Below, piece after piece: positions 7,138 to 14,557 of a stretch of DNA of 14,590 nt. The stretch lies in contig CAKTGQ010000037.1 in the NCBI GenBank assembly GCA_934561555.1, positions 1-14,590 of the forward strand, in the 5' to 3' direction. The notes beneath the pieces were generated by a model. That model had not been told where the DNA came from. It saw only the letters and a program-made list of their open reading frames with translations, and did not search any database. This DNA is from an uncultured Faecalibacterium sp. (GTDB lineage: Bacteria; Bacillota; Clostridia; Oscillospirales; Ruminococcaceae). Both the position numbers and the translations under genes were made by a program. How positions within the stretch are numbered: the first letter of the stretch is position 1; each line of letters starts with the position of its first letter.

Positions 7138-7250
7138 ATGCGAGTTCTATAAATTCAAAAAGCCATTGTCCAGCAGCTGCTCTCTGAAGTTAGCACGAAG
7201 GATTTGTGCAAACTATCCCAGTGGCGTAAATCTCATGTAAAAGTTTGGCA

Positions 7251-7290
7251 ACAAAAAGTCCCCGCCCAAATGAAGGCTTTGACGGGGCAG
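7251..7290 (-). terminator. Terminator of the YwaF-like gene, copy B of the family
   Basis: CCCCG (7260-7264) pairs with CGGGG (7283-7287). Inside, CAAA (7267-7270) pairs with TTTG (7278-7281). Minus-strand RNA runs on into ACUUUUUGUUG. It lies about 40 bases after the YwaF-like stop codon, in the right orientation. Confidence 0.8.
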
Positions 7291-7329
7291 AAGGAGAAAA
7301 GAAGGATTGGCGTTCAGGTATGGGGGCAT

Positions 7330-8103
7330 TCAAACTGCGACTTGATTTCTTGCACAGAGCATACGTTGATGCCGCTCTGCCCTGTACCATGGCAGATAAA
7401 GAAGCAACAGGACCGCAGCAAGAACCGGCAGAAAGCCCAGTAGATAAAAACATTCTCCCAAGCAGTGGGCGAAAAAGGCAGTGATCGCATTGCCCTGCGG
7501 ATCATTGAGAAAGAAAAAGTTTGTTTTCAGCAGCCGATTCAGGAAAAAGATCGGCGTTGCGGTTGCACACAGAAACGCCAGTACCCAGCGGATATGATGC
7601 ACCTGCGGGCGAAATCCGCCAGCAAGCAGAAGGACCGGATAGAGGATCAGCAGAACGTGAATGCTATAGGAATGCAGGTGCAGCAGGTTCCAGACCGGGA
7701 GCCGCTGCCATGAGGGGCTCAACATTGCGACCACTGCTCCCGGAAGACAGAGCGCATAAAGGATTTCCTTGCTCCAACGGCTCTGGTGTATGGCATCGTA
7801 CCAGCAGACAAAGATGTTGATGCTGCACAGGTGGAGAGGCAGATAGGTCACGTTCCATTGGCCGGTGTAAAGCAGGACGGCCTGCTTCATAAACTCATCG
7901 GCCAGCATCAGGACAAAAACAGCGCGAAGGATCTGCTGCCGGGTCACTTCCCTGCAGCGGCGATAGATCATAGCACAGAGAAAGACGATTGCAATCGCTC
8001 CGAGTAGTTCTGCCCAATGGACGGCACCAAACAGCGGGAATGCGCGGTAATCTACCCCGCGCTCTGCCTGTATCGTCTGTACGGACTTCCAGAAATCTTC
8101 CAT
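7330..8103 (-). CDS. YwaF/TIGR02206-family integral membrane protein
   Basis: 257 aa. Six or seven hydrophobic spans fill most of the protein: about 27-48, 58-76, 86-103, 113-130, 145-163, 172-192 and 215-240. Family landmarks are H-W-A-E-L-L near 29-34, L-P-L-H-L-C-S-I-N near 87-95 and a conserved region around S-Y-S-I-H-V-L. Members related to Bacillus YwaF and eukaryotic TMEM164 share the buried His and Cys. TMEM164 is reported as an acyltransferase, but no activity can be assigned to this protein from sequence. The ATG has AGGAG 6 bases upstream. It follows ppk1 on the same strand after a 105-base gap with its own promoter-like dyad, and ends at a good terminator. Confidence 0.85.
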   Translation of the reverse strand: MEDFWKSVQTIQAERGVDYRAFPLFGAVHWAELLGAIAIVFLCAMIYRRCREVTRQQILRAVFVLMLADEFMKQAVLLYTGQWNVTYLPLHLCSINIFVCWYDAIHQSRWSKEILYALCLPGAVVAMLSPSWQRLPVWNLLHLHSYSIHVLLILYPVLLLAGGFRPQVHHIRWVLAFLCATATPIFFLNRLLKTNFFFLNDPQGNAITAFFAHCLGECFYLLGFLPVLAAVLLLLYLPWYRAERHQRMLCARNQVAV

Positions 8104-8130
8104 AGAATTCTCCTTTTCTGCGATTTCTTT

Positions 8131-8147
8131 CTACAATAAAATTGTAG
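8131..8147 (-). promoter_or_regulatory. Palindrome overlapping the likely -10 of the YwaF-like gene
   Basis: CTACAAT (8131-8137), AAA, ATTGTAG (8141-8147) is a perfect 7-base dyad. On the minus strand it contains TACAAT, a good -10, about 40 bases before the start codon. The matching -35 (TTTCTC at 17 bases) is poor, so the promoter may need an activator, or the dyad may be an operator. Confidence 0.45.
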
Positions 8148-8208
8148 CATCAAAATCCAGCCGGAGAAACCGTGCTGTGGTCAAATTCATGTGAAATCCG
8201 GGTGCAGC

Positions 8209-10275
8209 TCATTTCAGGTCGGAATGCACATTGGCCTGATAAGCTTCCTCATAGAACTGTGCTTGACAGTCCACCGCATCGGCACCGGGCATCCGACGGA
8301 CATAGCTGCCGTCCGGCTGCTGTACACGGACATTGCTGTTATCGGCCAGCATCGTATTAAAAATGTGCTGCAGGCGCGCTTCCAGAGCCGGAGCCGTGAC
8401 CGGCGCAGCAATTTCCACACGGCGGAGAGTCGAACGGGTCATCCAGTCGGCCGAGCCGATGTAATATCGGGCACGCTCTCCCCGCCCAAAAATATAGATA
8501 CGGGAATGTTCCAGATACCGTCCCACAATGCTGATGATGTGAATGTTATCGGTCTCATCCGGGACTCCAGCCCGCAAACAGCAGATGCCACGCACTACCA
8601 TATCAATGTGGACGCCCGCCTGACTTGCCTCAATGAGCTTGTTGATGAGCACTTTATCGGTCAGACTATTGATTTTGATGCCGATGTATCCACCCTCTCC
8701 GCGAGCGGCAGCTTCAATTTCGCCGTCTATCAGATTCAGCAGACGGTTCTGCAGGCAATGGGGTGCTACCAGCAGATTCTTGACCGAATCCACCGTTTCG
8801 CCCTGATCCAGTGCGCGGAAAACCTCGGTCGCTTCCAGACCGATTTCCTTAGATGCGGTCAGGAAGGAAAGGTCGGTGTACAGGCGGCTTGTTTTTTCGT
8901 TGTAGTTGCCGGTGCCAATCTGGGTGATAAAGGAAATGCCGTCCTTTGTTTTGCGGGTGATGAGACAGAGCTTGGAGTGGACTTTCAGCCCTTCGATGCC
9001 GTACACCACATGGCATCCTGCCCGCTCCAGCAAACGAGACCACTCGATGTTGTTTTCCTCATCAAAGCGGGCTTTCAGTTCCACCAGAACGTCCACCTGC
9101 TTGCCGTTTTCGGCAGCTTCCACCAGCGCATCCACCACCTTGCTGTGGTTTGCCAGACGGTAAAGGGTCATCTTGATGGAAACCACATCCGGGTCACAGG
9201 CGGCTTCATGCAGCAGCTGAAGGAAGGGGCGGATACTCTCATACGGATAGTGAAGCAGCTTATCTTCTTCCAAAATCTGCTGGATGATGGGTTTACGCTC
9301 ATCCAGTGCGGGGCTGGGCTGCGGATGGCGGGGAGCAAAGAACAAATCCGTGTGGCTGCGCAGCTGATCCTGGATCTGGAACAGGAAGGAGTGATCCAGC
9401 GGCGAATCGTATGCAAACACCCGCTTGGGGTCCAGTTTCAGGTTTTTGCACAGGGACTGGATAATTTCTTCGTCGATCTCACGGCTCAGTTCCAGACGGA
9501 CAGGTGCCAGCTTTTTGCGCTTCTTGACCACTTCGGCCATGTGATCTCGGTAGTTCAGGTCTTCGTCATAGATCAGGTCGGCGTCAATATCCGCATTGCG
9601 GGTGATGCGGGCCAGCGTTTTGCTGGTGACCTTATAGCCCTTGTAGAGCAGCGGCAGGAAGTGCAGGATCAGTTCTTCCGACAGGATAAAGCAGCCGGTA
9701 CGGCCCGGCACCGGCACCAGCCGGGGAAAGATCTCGTTGCCGCAGGGCACGATGCCGATCTTTTTCTTTTCCGCCTTGGTGCTCAGCACCGCAACCGCAT
9801 AGATGCCCTTATTTTTCAGGAACGGGAACGCCTGCTTTTTGCTGATGATGAAACTGGACAGCAGCGGCAGGTAGTCCTGCCGGAACAGCTTTTCCAACTC
9901 CGTGCGGCTTTCCTCTTCCATGTGGGCAAAGTCCAGCAGCCGGATACCCTGCTCTGCCAGCTGCTCCAGCAGGCCGTTGTAAGCTGCATCCCGGCGGGCC
10001 GTCAGTTTATGGACAAAAGCCAGTGCTGCGTCGATCTGTTCGCCGCTGGTCATGTTGGTCTTGTTTTCCCGTACATTCTTATCCAGAAGCATCTGATCCT
10101 GCAGGCTTCCGATGCGCACCATGAAAAACTCATCCAGATTGCTCTGGAAGATCGACAAAAAGCTCAGGCGCTCGCACAGGGGCAGGCGGGAATCCTCCGC
10201 CTCTTCCAGAACACGTTCGTTGAACCGCAGCCACGAAAGCTCCCGGTTGGCATAGCAATGATAGGTATTTTCCAT
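8209..10275 (-). CDS. ppk1: Polyphosphate kinase 1
   Basis: 688 aa from ATG at 10275, the same length as the E. coli enzyme. It begins MENTYHCYANRELSWLRFN, the usual Ppk1 start, with AAGGA 8-10 bases upstream. The frame is open 42 codons further upstream, but that part is not Ppk-like. Ppk1 reversibly builds inorganic polyphosphate from ATP. The N-domain (about 1-100) has R-E-L-S-W-L-x-F-N and N-L-D-E-F-F. The phosphorylated His is His433 in L-K-V-H-S-K-L-C, and the second active-site His is His590 in L-E-H-S-R-I-Y. Both sit two residues before E. coli His435 and His592. The D-L-S-F-L-T and G-S-A-D-W-M segments are intact. It diverges from the HD gene. Confidence 0.97.
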   Translation of the reverse strand: MENTYHCYANRELSWLRFNERVLEEAEDSRLPLCERLSFLSIFQSNLDEFFMVRIGSLQDQMLLDKNVRENKTNMTSGEQIDAALAFVHKLTARRDAAYNGLLEQLAEQGIRLLDFAHMEEESRTELEKLFRQDYLPLLSSFIISKKQAFPFLKNKGIYAVAVLSTKAEKKKIGIVPCGNEIFPRLVPVPGRTGCFILSEELILHFLPLLYKGYKVTSKTLARITRNADIDADLIYDEDLNYRDHMAEVVKKRKKLAPVRLELSREIDEEIIQSLCKNLKLDPKRVFAYDSPLDHSFLFQIQDQLRSHTDLFFAPRHPQPSPALDERKPIIQQILEEDKLLHYPYESIRPFLQLLHEAACDPDVVSIKMTLYRLANHSKVVDALVEAAENGKQVDVLVELKARFDEENNIEWSRLLERAGCHVVYGIEGLKVHSKLCLITRKTKDGISFITQIGTGNYNEKTSRLYTDLSFLTASKEIGLEATEVFRALDQGETVDSVKNLLVAPHCLQNRLLNLIDGEIEAAARGEGGYIGIKINSLTDKVLINKLIEASQAGVHIDMVVRGICCLRAGVPDETDNIHIISIVGRYLEHSRIYIFGRGERARYYIGSADWMTRSTLRRVEIAAPVTAPALEARLQHIFNTMLADNSNVRVQQPDGSYVRRMPGADAVDCQAQFYEEAYQANVHSDLK

Positions 10276-10310
10276 ATTCCTCTTCCTTCTTTGACAAAAA
10301 TCCAATACCT

Positions 10311-10341
10311 GCATGGTACAAACATTCTTATTGTACCGTGC
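10311..10341. promoter_or_regulatory. Eleven-base dyad over the probable ppk1 -10
   Basis: GCATGGTACAA (10311-10321) and TTGTACCGTGC (10331-10341) match as an inverted repeat with one mismatch, 9 bases apart. The minus-strand hexamer TACAAT at 10335-10330 lies inside it, about 55 bases before the ppk1 start. A repressor bound here would block ppk1. Confidence 0.5.
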
Positions 10342-10343
10342 AA

Positions 10344-10387
10344 ATGTAAAATCAAAAATCAGGATCCGGTCTGAAATATGTAAAATC
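10344..10387. repeat. Direct repeat ATGTAAAATC, possible activator boxes for ppk1
   Basis: ATGTAAAATC occurs at 10344-10353 and again at 10378-10387, 34 bases apart. On the minus strand each reads GATTTTACAT, which includes TTTACA, like one PhoP half-box. They lie upstream of the ppk1 -10, where the -35 is poor (TTTTTG). The full four-box, 11-base-spaced PhoP pattern is not present. Confidence 0.35.
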
Positions 10388-10418
10388 GCTCCTGCGCACA
10401 AATTTTACCGCGATTTGA

Positions 10419-10447
10419 TTGCAACCGCCTTGAAATTATCTTACAAT
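10419..10447 (+). promoter_or_regulatory. Sigma-70 type promoter of the HD-domain gene
   Basis: TTGCAA (10419-10424), 17 bases, TACAAT (10442-10447). The start codon is 43 bases after the -10, with GAGG 10 bases before it. The spacing is ideal. Confidence 0.6.
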
Positions 10448-10490
10448 CATAAATACTTTCTTTTCACAAGAGAATCGAGGAACAAAAAAC

Positions 10491-11147
10491 ATGACATATA
10501 AAGATATCAAACACAACGAAGAAGTCAACGAACTGCTGAAAAAAGGCAATCAGAATCTGGGCTTGCTGGGCTATACCGACCACTCGCAGGCCCACTGTGT
10601 CCGAGTGGCAGAGACTGCCGCACACATCCTGAAAAAATTCGGTTATTCGGAACATGACATCGAGCTTGCCCGGATCGCAGGCTATATGCACGATATCGGA
10701 AATGCCATCAACCGGAACCGCCACGCCGAATACGGTGGGCTGCTGGCCAATGAGATTCTCAAACAATATGACCTGAGCATTCCGGACCGCATCACCATCG
10801 TGTCTGCCATTTCCAATCACGATGAATCTACCGGCGGAGCTGTGGACCCCATCTCGGCAGCCCTCATCATCGGTGATAAGACCGATGTGCGCCGCAGCCG
10901 CGTGCGGGAAAAACCGAAGGCAACCTTTGATATCCATGACCGGGTCAATTACGCGGTGACAGACCAGACTCTGAAAATCAACACCGAGAAAAAGGTCATC
11001 TCGCTGAATCTGCAGATTGACACCGACATTTGCAGCATGTACGAATATTTTGAGATTTTCCTGCAGCGGATGCTGATGTGCCGCGGAGCCGCCGATATGC
11101 TGAGAGCAACCTTCAAGCTGACGGCTAACGGTGCCAAAGTTCTTTAA
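10491..11147 (+). CDS. HD-domain metal-dependent phosphohydrolase
   Basis: 218 aa. The HD fold coordinates metal and usually hydrolyses phosphate esters of nucleotides or related compounds. The signature is complete: His35 in D-H-S-Q-A-H-C-V-R-V, His67-Asp68 in G-Y-M-H-D-I-G-N, then H-A-E-Y near 78-81, N-H-D-E-S-T-G-G near 108-115, and Asp in I-G-D-K-T-D-V-R-R. The last 70 residues (T-L-K-I-N-T onwards) look like a small beta-rich extension. The substrate is unknown. It diverges from ppk1 across 215 bases of shared control sequence, so a role in polyphosphate or alarmone turnover is an attractive but untested guess. It is followed by a strong hairpin. Confidence 0.85.
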   Translation: MTYKDIKHNEEVNELLKKGNQNLGLLGYTDHSQAHCVRVAETAAHILKKFGYSEHDIELARIAGYMHDIGNAINRNRHAEYGGLLANEILKQYDLSIPDRITIVSAISNHDESTGGAVDPISAALIIGDKTDVRRSRVREKPKATFDIHDRVNYAVTDQTLKINTEKKVISLNLQIDTDICSMYEYFEIFLQRMLMCRGAADMLRATFKLTANGAKVL

Positions 11148-11186
11148 TGTGTAGCCATCTCCTTAAAGAACAGGAACCAGCCTTTA

Positions 11187-11240
11187 CAACAAAAAGTCCC
11201 GCCTGAAAGTAAAGCTTTCACTTTCAGGCGGGCTGTCTTT
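11187..11240. terminator. Strong bidirectional terminator, copy C of the family
   Basis: CCCGCCTGAAAGT (11198-11210) and ACTTTCAGGCGGG (11220-11232) are perfect 13-base arms around the loop AAAGCTTTC. The minus strand continues ACTTTTTGTTG, and the plus strand CTGTCTTTC. It lies between the convergent HD and AAA/PD-(D/E)XK genes. The remaining bases to 11356 hold no gene that I can see. Confidence 0.85.
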
Positions 11241-11356
11241 CAATATGACTGCTATGGCGGCATGCGTGACCATGAACTCTGCACGATATCAAGTCCTATA
11301 CCGCTTCGTTCACATATAAATTTGAAAAAGCGCAAAAAATAAGCCCTGCAAGTGAC

Positions 11357-13027
11357 TCACTTTTTCTTTACCATGCAACGCTTTTTGAAGAACGAAATGC
11401 TGTAACAAAGAATCTGATCGTAGTCATCCTCGTACTCTTTTGCGTACATCCGATCATCAATTTGCTGCAAAGCCATTTCACACTCACTCTCCAGATTTCC
11501 TAAGGTTTTCGTATATTTTGCTTCAAAAATCGCAACGCGAGCGTTGATGGAATCGTAGACGACCACATCGCTTCGGCCTTCGCCATGTTCCTTATTGGAA
11601 TCCACCATATATCCGGCACCTGTGAAGATGCCCGCAAGGAAAGCGTGATAGAAGTCCTCCCGATAGTCATGGTAGCTGATGGTACGCCGGAGCAGGGCAT
11701 TCATCTCCTTGGTGATACCCTCACTGTCGCCGTTCCAGACTGCATCAAACAAAGCATTCCGATTCCACTTTTTCGTACTGTCATCGAACCATTTGATGAC
11801 AGTCGTTTCAAAGATTTCTTTGATTTCTGCATTCGGGATCATCAGAGCGACCGTCCCGTCCGGCAATTCACCTTTATAATCCTCTTCACGCGCCTTGGTC
11901 AAGTATCCTGTCAGATACAGCGTACTCCAGAGGTTATCTTCCGAGGAGTGCAGATAATCATAGGTCAGGTTTTCATCCACACGCTCAACGATACAGCCAC
12001 CAGCCATCAGCGTTTCCAGTTTTTTTGTGATCGTACTGCCCGCATAGTCAATAAAGGAACGGATGATGGCATTGTCGCTGGTATTTTTCCAGTAACTGAT
12101 AGGCTTTGCTTTCGGATCACGCTGCAGTTCCAGCATGTAATTCATTACGTCCCACGGGCAGTAAACATCAAAATCGCCGAAATGATATCCATCATACCAT
12201 TTCTTGATATTGTCAGCCTGTTCCGTCAGGTCAGCATCCTTTAGCAGCTGGTCAACTTCGCTCTGCACAAAACCGAAATACTCACTTAAGCGTGAGTTTG
12301 TGATGGTATCCGATACGAAATTGTTGGTTCCCGTAAAGATGCTCTCTTTCGCAATCTTCAAGCAGCCCGTAACAACTGCAAATTGAAGTGCCTGATTGTC
12401 TTTCAGTGCCTGCATCAGCCCTTTCATGACATCCAGCATTTCATTATAGTAACCATTGTTGTTCGCTTTTGCTACAGGAACATCATACTCATCAATAAGA
12501 AGAATCACTTTTTTGTTGTAATGCTTATTTAACAGCAGTGTTAAAAATTGAATCGAGCGCATCACATCCGTCTTTTCCGCTTTCCGATCACTTATCTGCT
12601 GAAAAAGAAATTTTTCTTGTTTGCTTATTGCCTGACTATCCAATAGATACGCGTGATTCTGATACAGAAGAGCAATTTCATAGACAAGCTGCCGATATGC
12701 ATCCATAAAATTCAAGCCATCAATTTGCCGGAATGAAATGGATACAGTTGGATACCGGTTTATCCACGCATCGCACAATGCTTGATTTTCTGCAATTTCC
12801 AGCCCTTCAAACAGCTTTCTGCTATCCTTGCGGATATCAAAAAAGCTTTCCAGCATACTCATGCCCAACGTCTTACCGAAGCGACGGGGACGAGTAATCA
12901 GCGTTACTTTCGTTCCTGTTCTGCTGAGCAGTTCTCCGATCAGTCCCGATTTATCAATATAGTAATACCCATTCTTACGAATTTCTTCAAAGTCCGAAAC
13001 TCCAACAGGAATATTCATTTCTTTCAT
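11357..13027 (-). CDS. AAA-ATPase-like / PD-(D/E)XK nuclease-like fusion protein
   Basis: 556 aa from ATG at 13027, with AGGGAG 8 bases upstream. The frame extends 10 codons further but lacks a better site. The N-terminus M-N-I-P-V-G-V-S-D-F-E-x-I-R and Y-Y-Y-I-D-K-S are typical of the AAA-ATPase_like family (Pfam PF09820). The Walker A is the family's variant R-P-R-R-F-G-K-T at 46-53; Walker B is V-I-L-L-I-D-E-Y with Asp179-Glu180. The C-terminal PD-(D/E)XK_9 domain (PF08011) shows Asp487 in R-S-D-V-V and Glu502-Ala-Lys504, a complete nuclease-type triad. These proteins are abundant and multicopy in gut anaerobes with no proven role. The gene is AT-richer than ppk1 and flanked by terminators, consistent with a mobile cargo gene. 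Confidence 0.9.
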   Translation of the reverse strand: MKEMNIPVGVSDFEEIRKNGYYYIDKSGLIGELLSRTGTKVTLITRPRRFGKTLGMSMLESFFDIRKDSRKLFEGLEIAENQALCDAWINRYPTVSISFRQIDGLNFMDAYRQLVYEIALLYQNHAYLLDSQAISKQEKFLFQQISDRKAEKTDVMRSIQFLTLLLNKHYNKKVILLIDEYDVPVAKANNNGYYNEMLDVMKGLMQALKDNQALQFAVVTGCLKIAKESIFTGTNNFVSDTITNSRLSEYFGFVQSEVDQLLKDADLTEQADNIKKWYDGYHFGDFDVYCPWDVMNYMLELQRDPKAKPISYWKNTSDNAIIRSFIDYAGSTITKKLETLMAGGCIVERVDENLTYDYLHSSEDNLWSTLYLTGYLTKAREEDYKGELPDGTVALMIPNAEIKEIFETTVIKWFDDSTKKWNRNALFDAVWNGDSEGITKEMNALLRRTISYHDYREDFYHAFLAGIFTGAGYMVDSNKEHGEGRSDVVVYDSINARVAIFEAKYTKTLGNLESECEMALQQIDDRMYAKEYEDDYDQILCYSISFFKKRCMVKKK

Positions 13028-13075
13028 CTCTGCCGCTCCCTTCTCGTAGCCACGCACGGACTTTTCATTATCTCT

Positions 13076-13104
13076 ATGATACCATGAATCCCGTGCTCTT
13101 ACAA
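13076..13104 (-). promoter_or_regulatory. Promoter of the AAA/PD-(D/E)XK gene
   Basis: On the minus strand TTGTAA (13104-13099), 17 bases, TATCAT (13081-13076). The -10 lies 49 bases before the start codon. The match is moderate but the spacing is exact. Confidence 0.5.
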
Positions 13105-13155
13105 GAAAAACAGGGAATCGTCCTCTTGCTCCAACTGCACATCTCCATTCAGCAA

Positions 13156-13187
13156 AGCGGAGAGCTGCTTTTATACCGTTCTCCGCT
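13156..13187. terminator. Hairpin downstream of the LysR fragment
   Basis: AGCGGAGA (13156-13163) and TCTCCGCT (13180-13187) are perfect 8-base arms. Minus-strand RNA has only a short U-run after it; plus-strand RNA has a U-rich but broken tail. It probably ended the original LysR-type gene. Confidence 0.5.
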
Positions 13188-13195
13188 CTTTGTTC

Positions 13196-13537
13196 TTATT
13201 TTATCTGCTGTGTATCCTTTCGCTGCCGGGTGGATCTCAGATATTCCAGCAGCGTCCGGCTCACCACCGAGCTTGCCGTCTTGGAAAACGCCAGCCCCAG
13301 CGTCCGGCAGCAGGCAGGCTCCAGCGGGCGGGACACCACACCGGGGCAGCCGAATGCCTGCATCACCAGTTCCTGCGAGATGGTCACACCCAGCCCGCTG
13401 CGCACGAACGCCATGATGAGGGTATCGTCCCGGAAGCTGTATGCAATGTTCGGCTTCACTGGGCACTTGAGCATCAGGTGCTGGATATCGTTATCGCAGC
13501 CGGGGGTTTCGATGATGAGCGGATCCTGAAACAGCTC
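13196..13537 (-). pseudogene. LysR-type transcriptional regulator, 3' fragment
   Basis: About 114 codons of a LysR substrate-binding domain. In order come F-Q-D-P-L-I-I-E-T-P-G, a central Y-S-F-R-D-D-T-L-I-M-A-F-V-R-S-G-L-G-V-T-I-S-Q-E-L, and V-V-S-R-P-L-E with a normal C-terminal tail ending at TAA (13196-13198). A full LysR protein is about 300 residues with an N-terminal winged helix-turn-helix, so roughly 180 residues including the DNA-binding domain are missing. Recognisable sequence stops between about 13521 and 13545, and the frame hits a stop at about 13586. Beyond that point the sequence belongs to a transporter on the other strand. The fragment cannot bind DNA. The right boundary is approximate. 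Confidence 0.8.
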
Positions 13538-14328
13538 TGGAAGGTCTGCGCTACTATCTGACCCCGCACATGGAAGGGCTGACCGTCAGCCGCTTTTTGC
13601 AGATCTTGCTGGATGCCATGAGCCAGCTGTTCTTCTCCCTCAGCGTGTCCATGGGCATTATGATCACCTACGGTTCCTACGTCAAACCGGAGGTCAACCT
13701 GAACAAGGCGGTGAATCAGATCGAGATCTTCGATACCGGTGTAGCCCTGCTGGCCGGTGCCATGATCATCCCCGCCGTGTATGTGTTCTCCGGCACCGAG
13801 GGCATGAGCGCAGGCCCCAGCCTGATGTTCGTCTCGCTGCCCAAGGTGTTTGCCGCTATGGGCAAGGCCGGCACTTTCGTGGGCATTCTGTTTTTCGTCA
13901 CCGCCATCTTTGCCACCCTGACCTCCTGCATCTCGGTGCTGGAATCCATCACCGCCAACTGCATGGAGATCTTCCACTCGGGCCGCAAAAAGACGGTGCT
14001 TGTGCTGGCGGTCATTTATCTGGCCGCTTCTGCCATCATTGCGCTGGGTTACAGCATCTTCTATTTTGAGGTACAGCTGCCCAACGGCTCTGCGGCTCAG
14101 CTGCTGGATATCATGGACTACGTCAGCAACAGCGTCATGATGCCTTTCATTGCCCTGCTGTCCACCATCCTGATTGGCTGGGTCATGACGCCGGATTACG
14201 TCATTGATGAGATGCAGCGCAACGGCGAGACCTTCCGCCGCAAGAAACTCTACCGGGTGATGATCCGCTATGTTGCCCCGCTGATGATGTTGGTGCTGTT
14301 TTTGCAGTCCACCGGGATCCTTGCTTAA
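13528..14328 (+). pseudogene. Sodium-dependent (NSS/SNF family) transporter, 3' fragment
   Basis: Transporter sequence begins near L-E-G-L-R-Y-Y-L-T-P, about 10 codons before the first ATG (13570), and the in-frame stop upstream is TGA 13516-13518. Bacterial NSS proteins are around 440-500 residues and use sodium to import amino acids or related compounds. What remains starts just before TM6: F-F-S-L-S-V-S-M-G-I-M-I-T-Y-G-S-Y is its classic unwound helix. It continues through TM7 to the last helix, including the sodium-site region T-S-C-I-S-V-L-E-S. TM1-TM5, with half of the substrate and sodium sites, are absent. The 252 aa from 13570 could be translated but would not form a working carrier. 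The 3' end is natural and is followed by terminators. Confidence 0.82.
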
Positions 14329-14333
14329 GCCGT

Positions 14334-14351
14334 AAAGCCCTGCGGGCTTTT
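14334..14351 (+). terminator. Short intrinsic terminator after the transporter fragment
   Basis: AAAGCCC (14334-14340), loop TGC, GGGCTTT (14344-14350) and one more T. It starts 5 bases after the transporter stop codon. Confidence 0.6.
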
Positions 14352-14466
14352 GGGAAACCGGACGAGCAGAAAGGGACTCGCCCCGACACGCCCGGTTCCG
14401 TTATCATCTGGTCCACGCCATTGAGGGTGCGTATAAGTATCGGAAAGACTGATGATACCAGTTTTA

Positions 14467-14498
14467 GCGGATGGTTCTGCGGAGCCATCCGTTTTTTC
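14467..14498 (+). terminator. Strong intrinsic terminator
   Basis: CGGATGG (14468-14474) pairs with CCATCCG (14485-14491), and the inner TTC/GAG extends the stem with one U-G, leaving the tetraloop TGCG. A run of six T follows. The 115 bases between the first terminator and this one contain no gene that I can see. Confidence 0.85.
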
Positions 14499-14528
14499 TT
14501 GCTCGAATCGCGTTTTTTCTGTTTTCTC

Positions 14529-14557
14529 TTGACGATGCCCCGCTAATGGAGTAGGAT
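14529..14557 (+). promoter_or_regulatory. Promoter for a gene beyond the window
   Basis: TTGACG (14529-14534), 17 bases, TAGGAT (14552-14557). The -35 matches five of six and the spacing is ideal. It follows directly on the strong terminator, so a new plus-strand transcription unit likely begins here. Confidence 0.5.

Noticed and set aside
6766..7152. A 128-codon plus-strand frame over the small-ORF region
   Set aside because: It runs through a perfect terminator hairpin and is antisense to the better minus-strand candidates. No domain is visible.
8191..10374. A 727-codon open frame on the plus strand opposite ppk1
   Set aside because: It lies almost entirely antisense to ppk1, which is certain from its motifs and catalytic residues. 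The translation has no recognisable domain and no ribosome site, so it is an effect of codon usage on the other strand.
11585..12244. A 219-codon plus-strand frame inside the AAA/PD-(D/E)XK gene
   Set aside because: It is antisense to a gene with intact catalytic motifs, and has no homology signal or ribosome site of its own.
13521..13526. The GGATCC site at the LysR/transporter joint as proof of a cloning artefact
   Set aside because: The same hexamer occurs elsewhere in the window, for example near 10361 and 14315, at about the expected frequency, so by itself it proves nothing.
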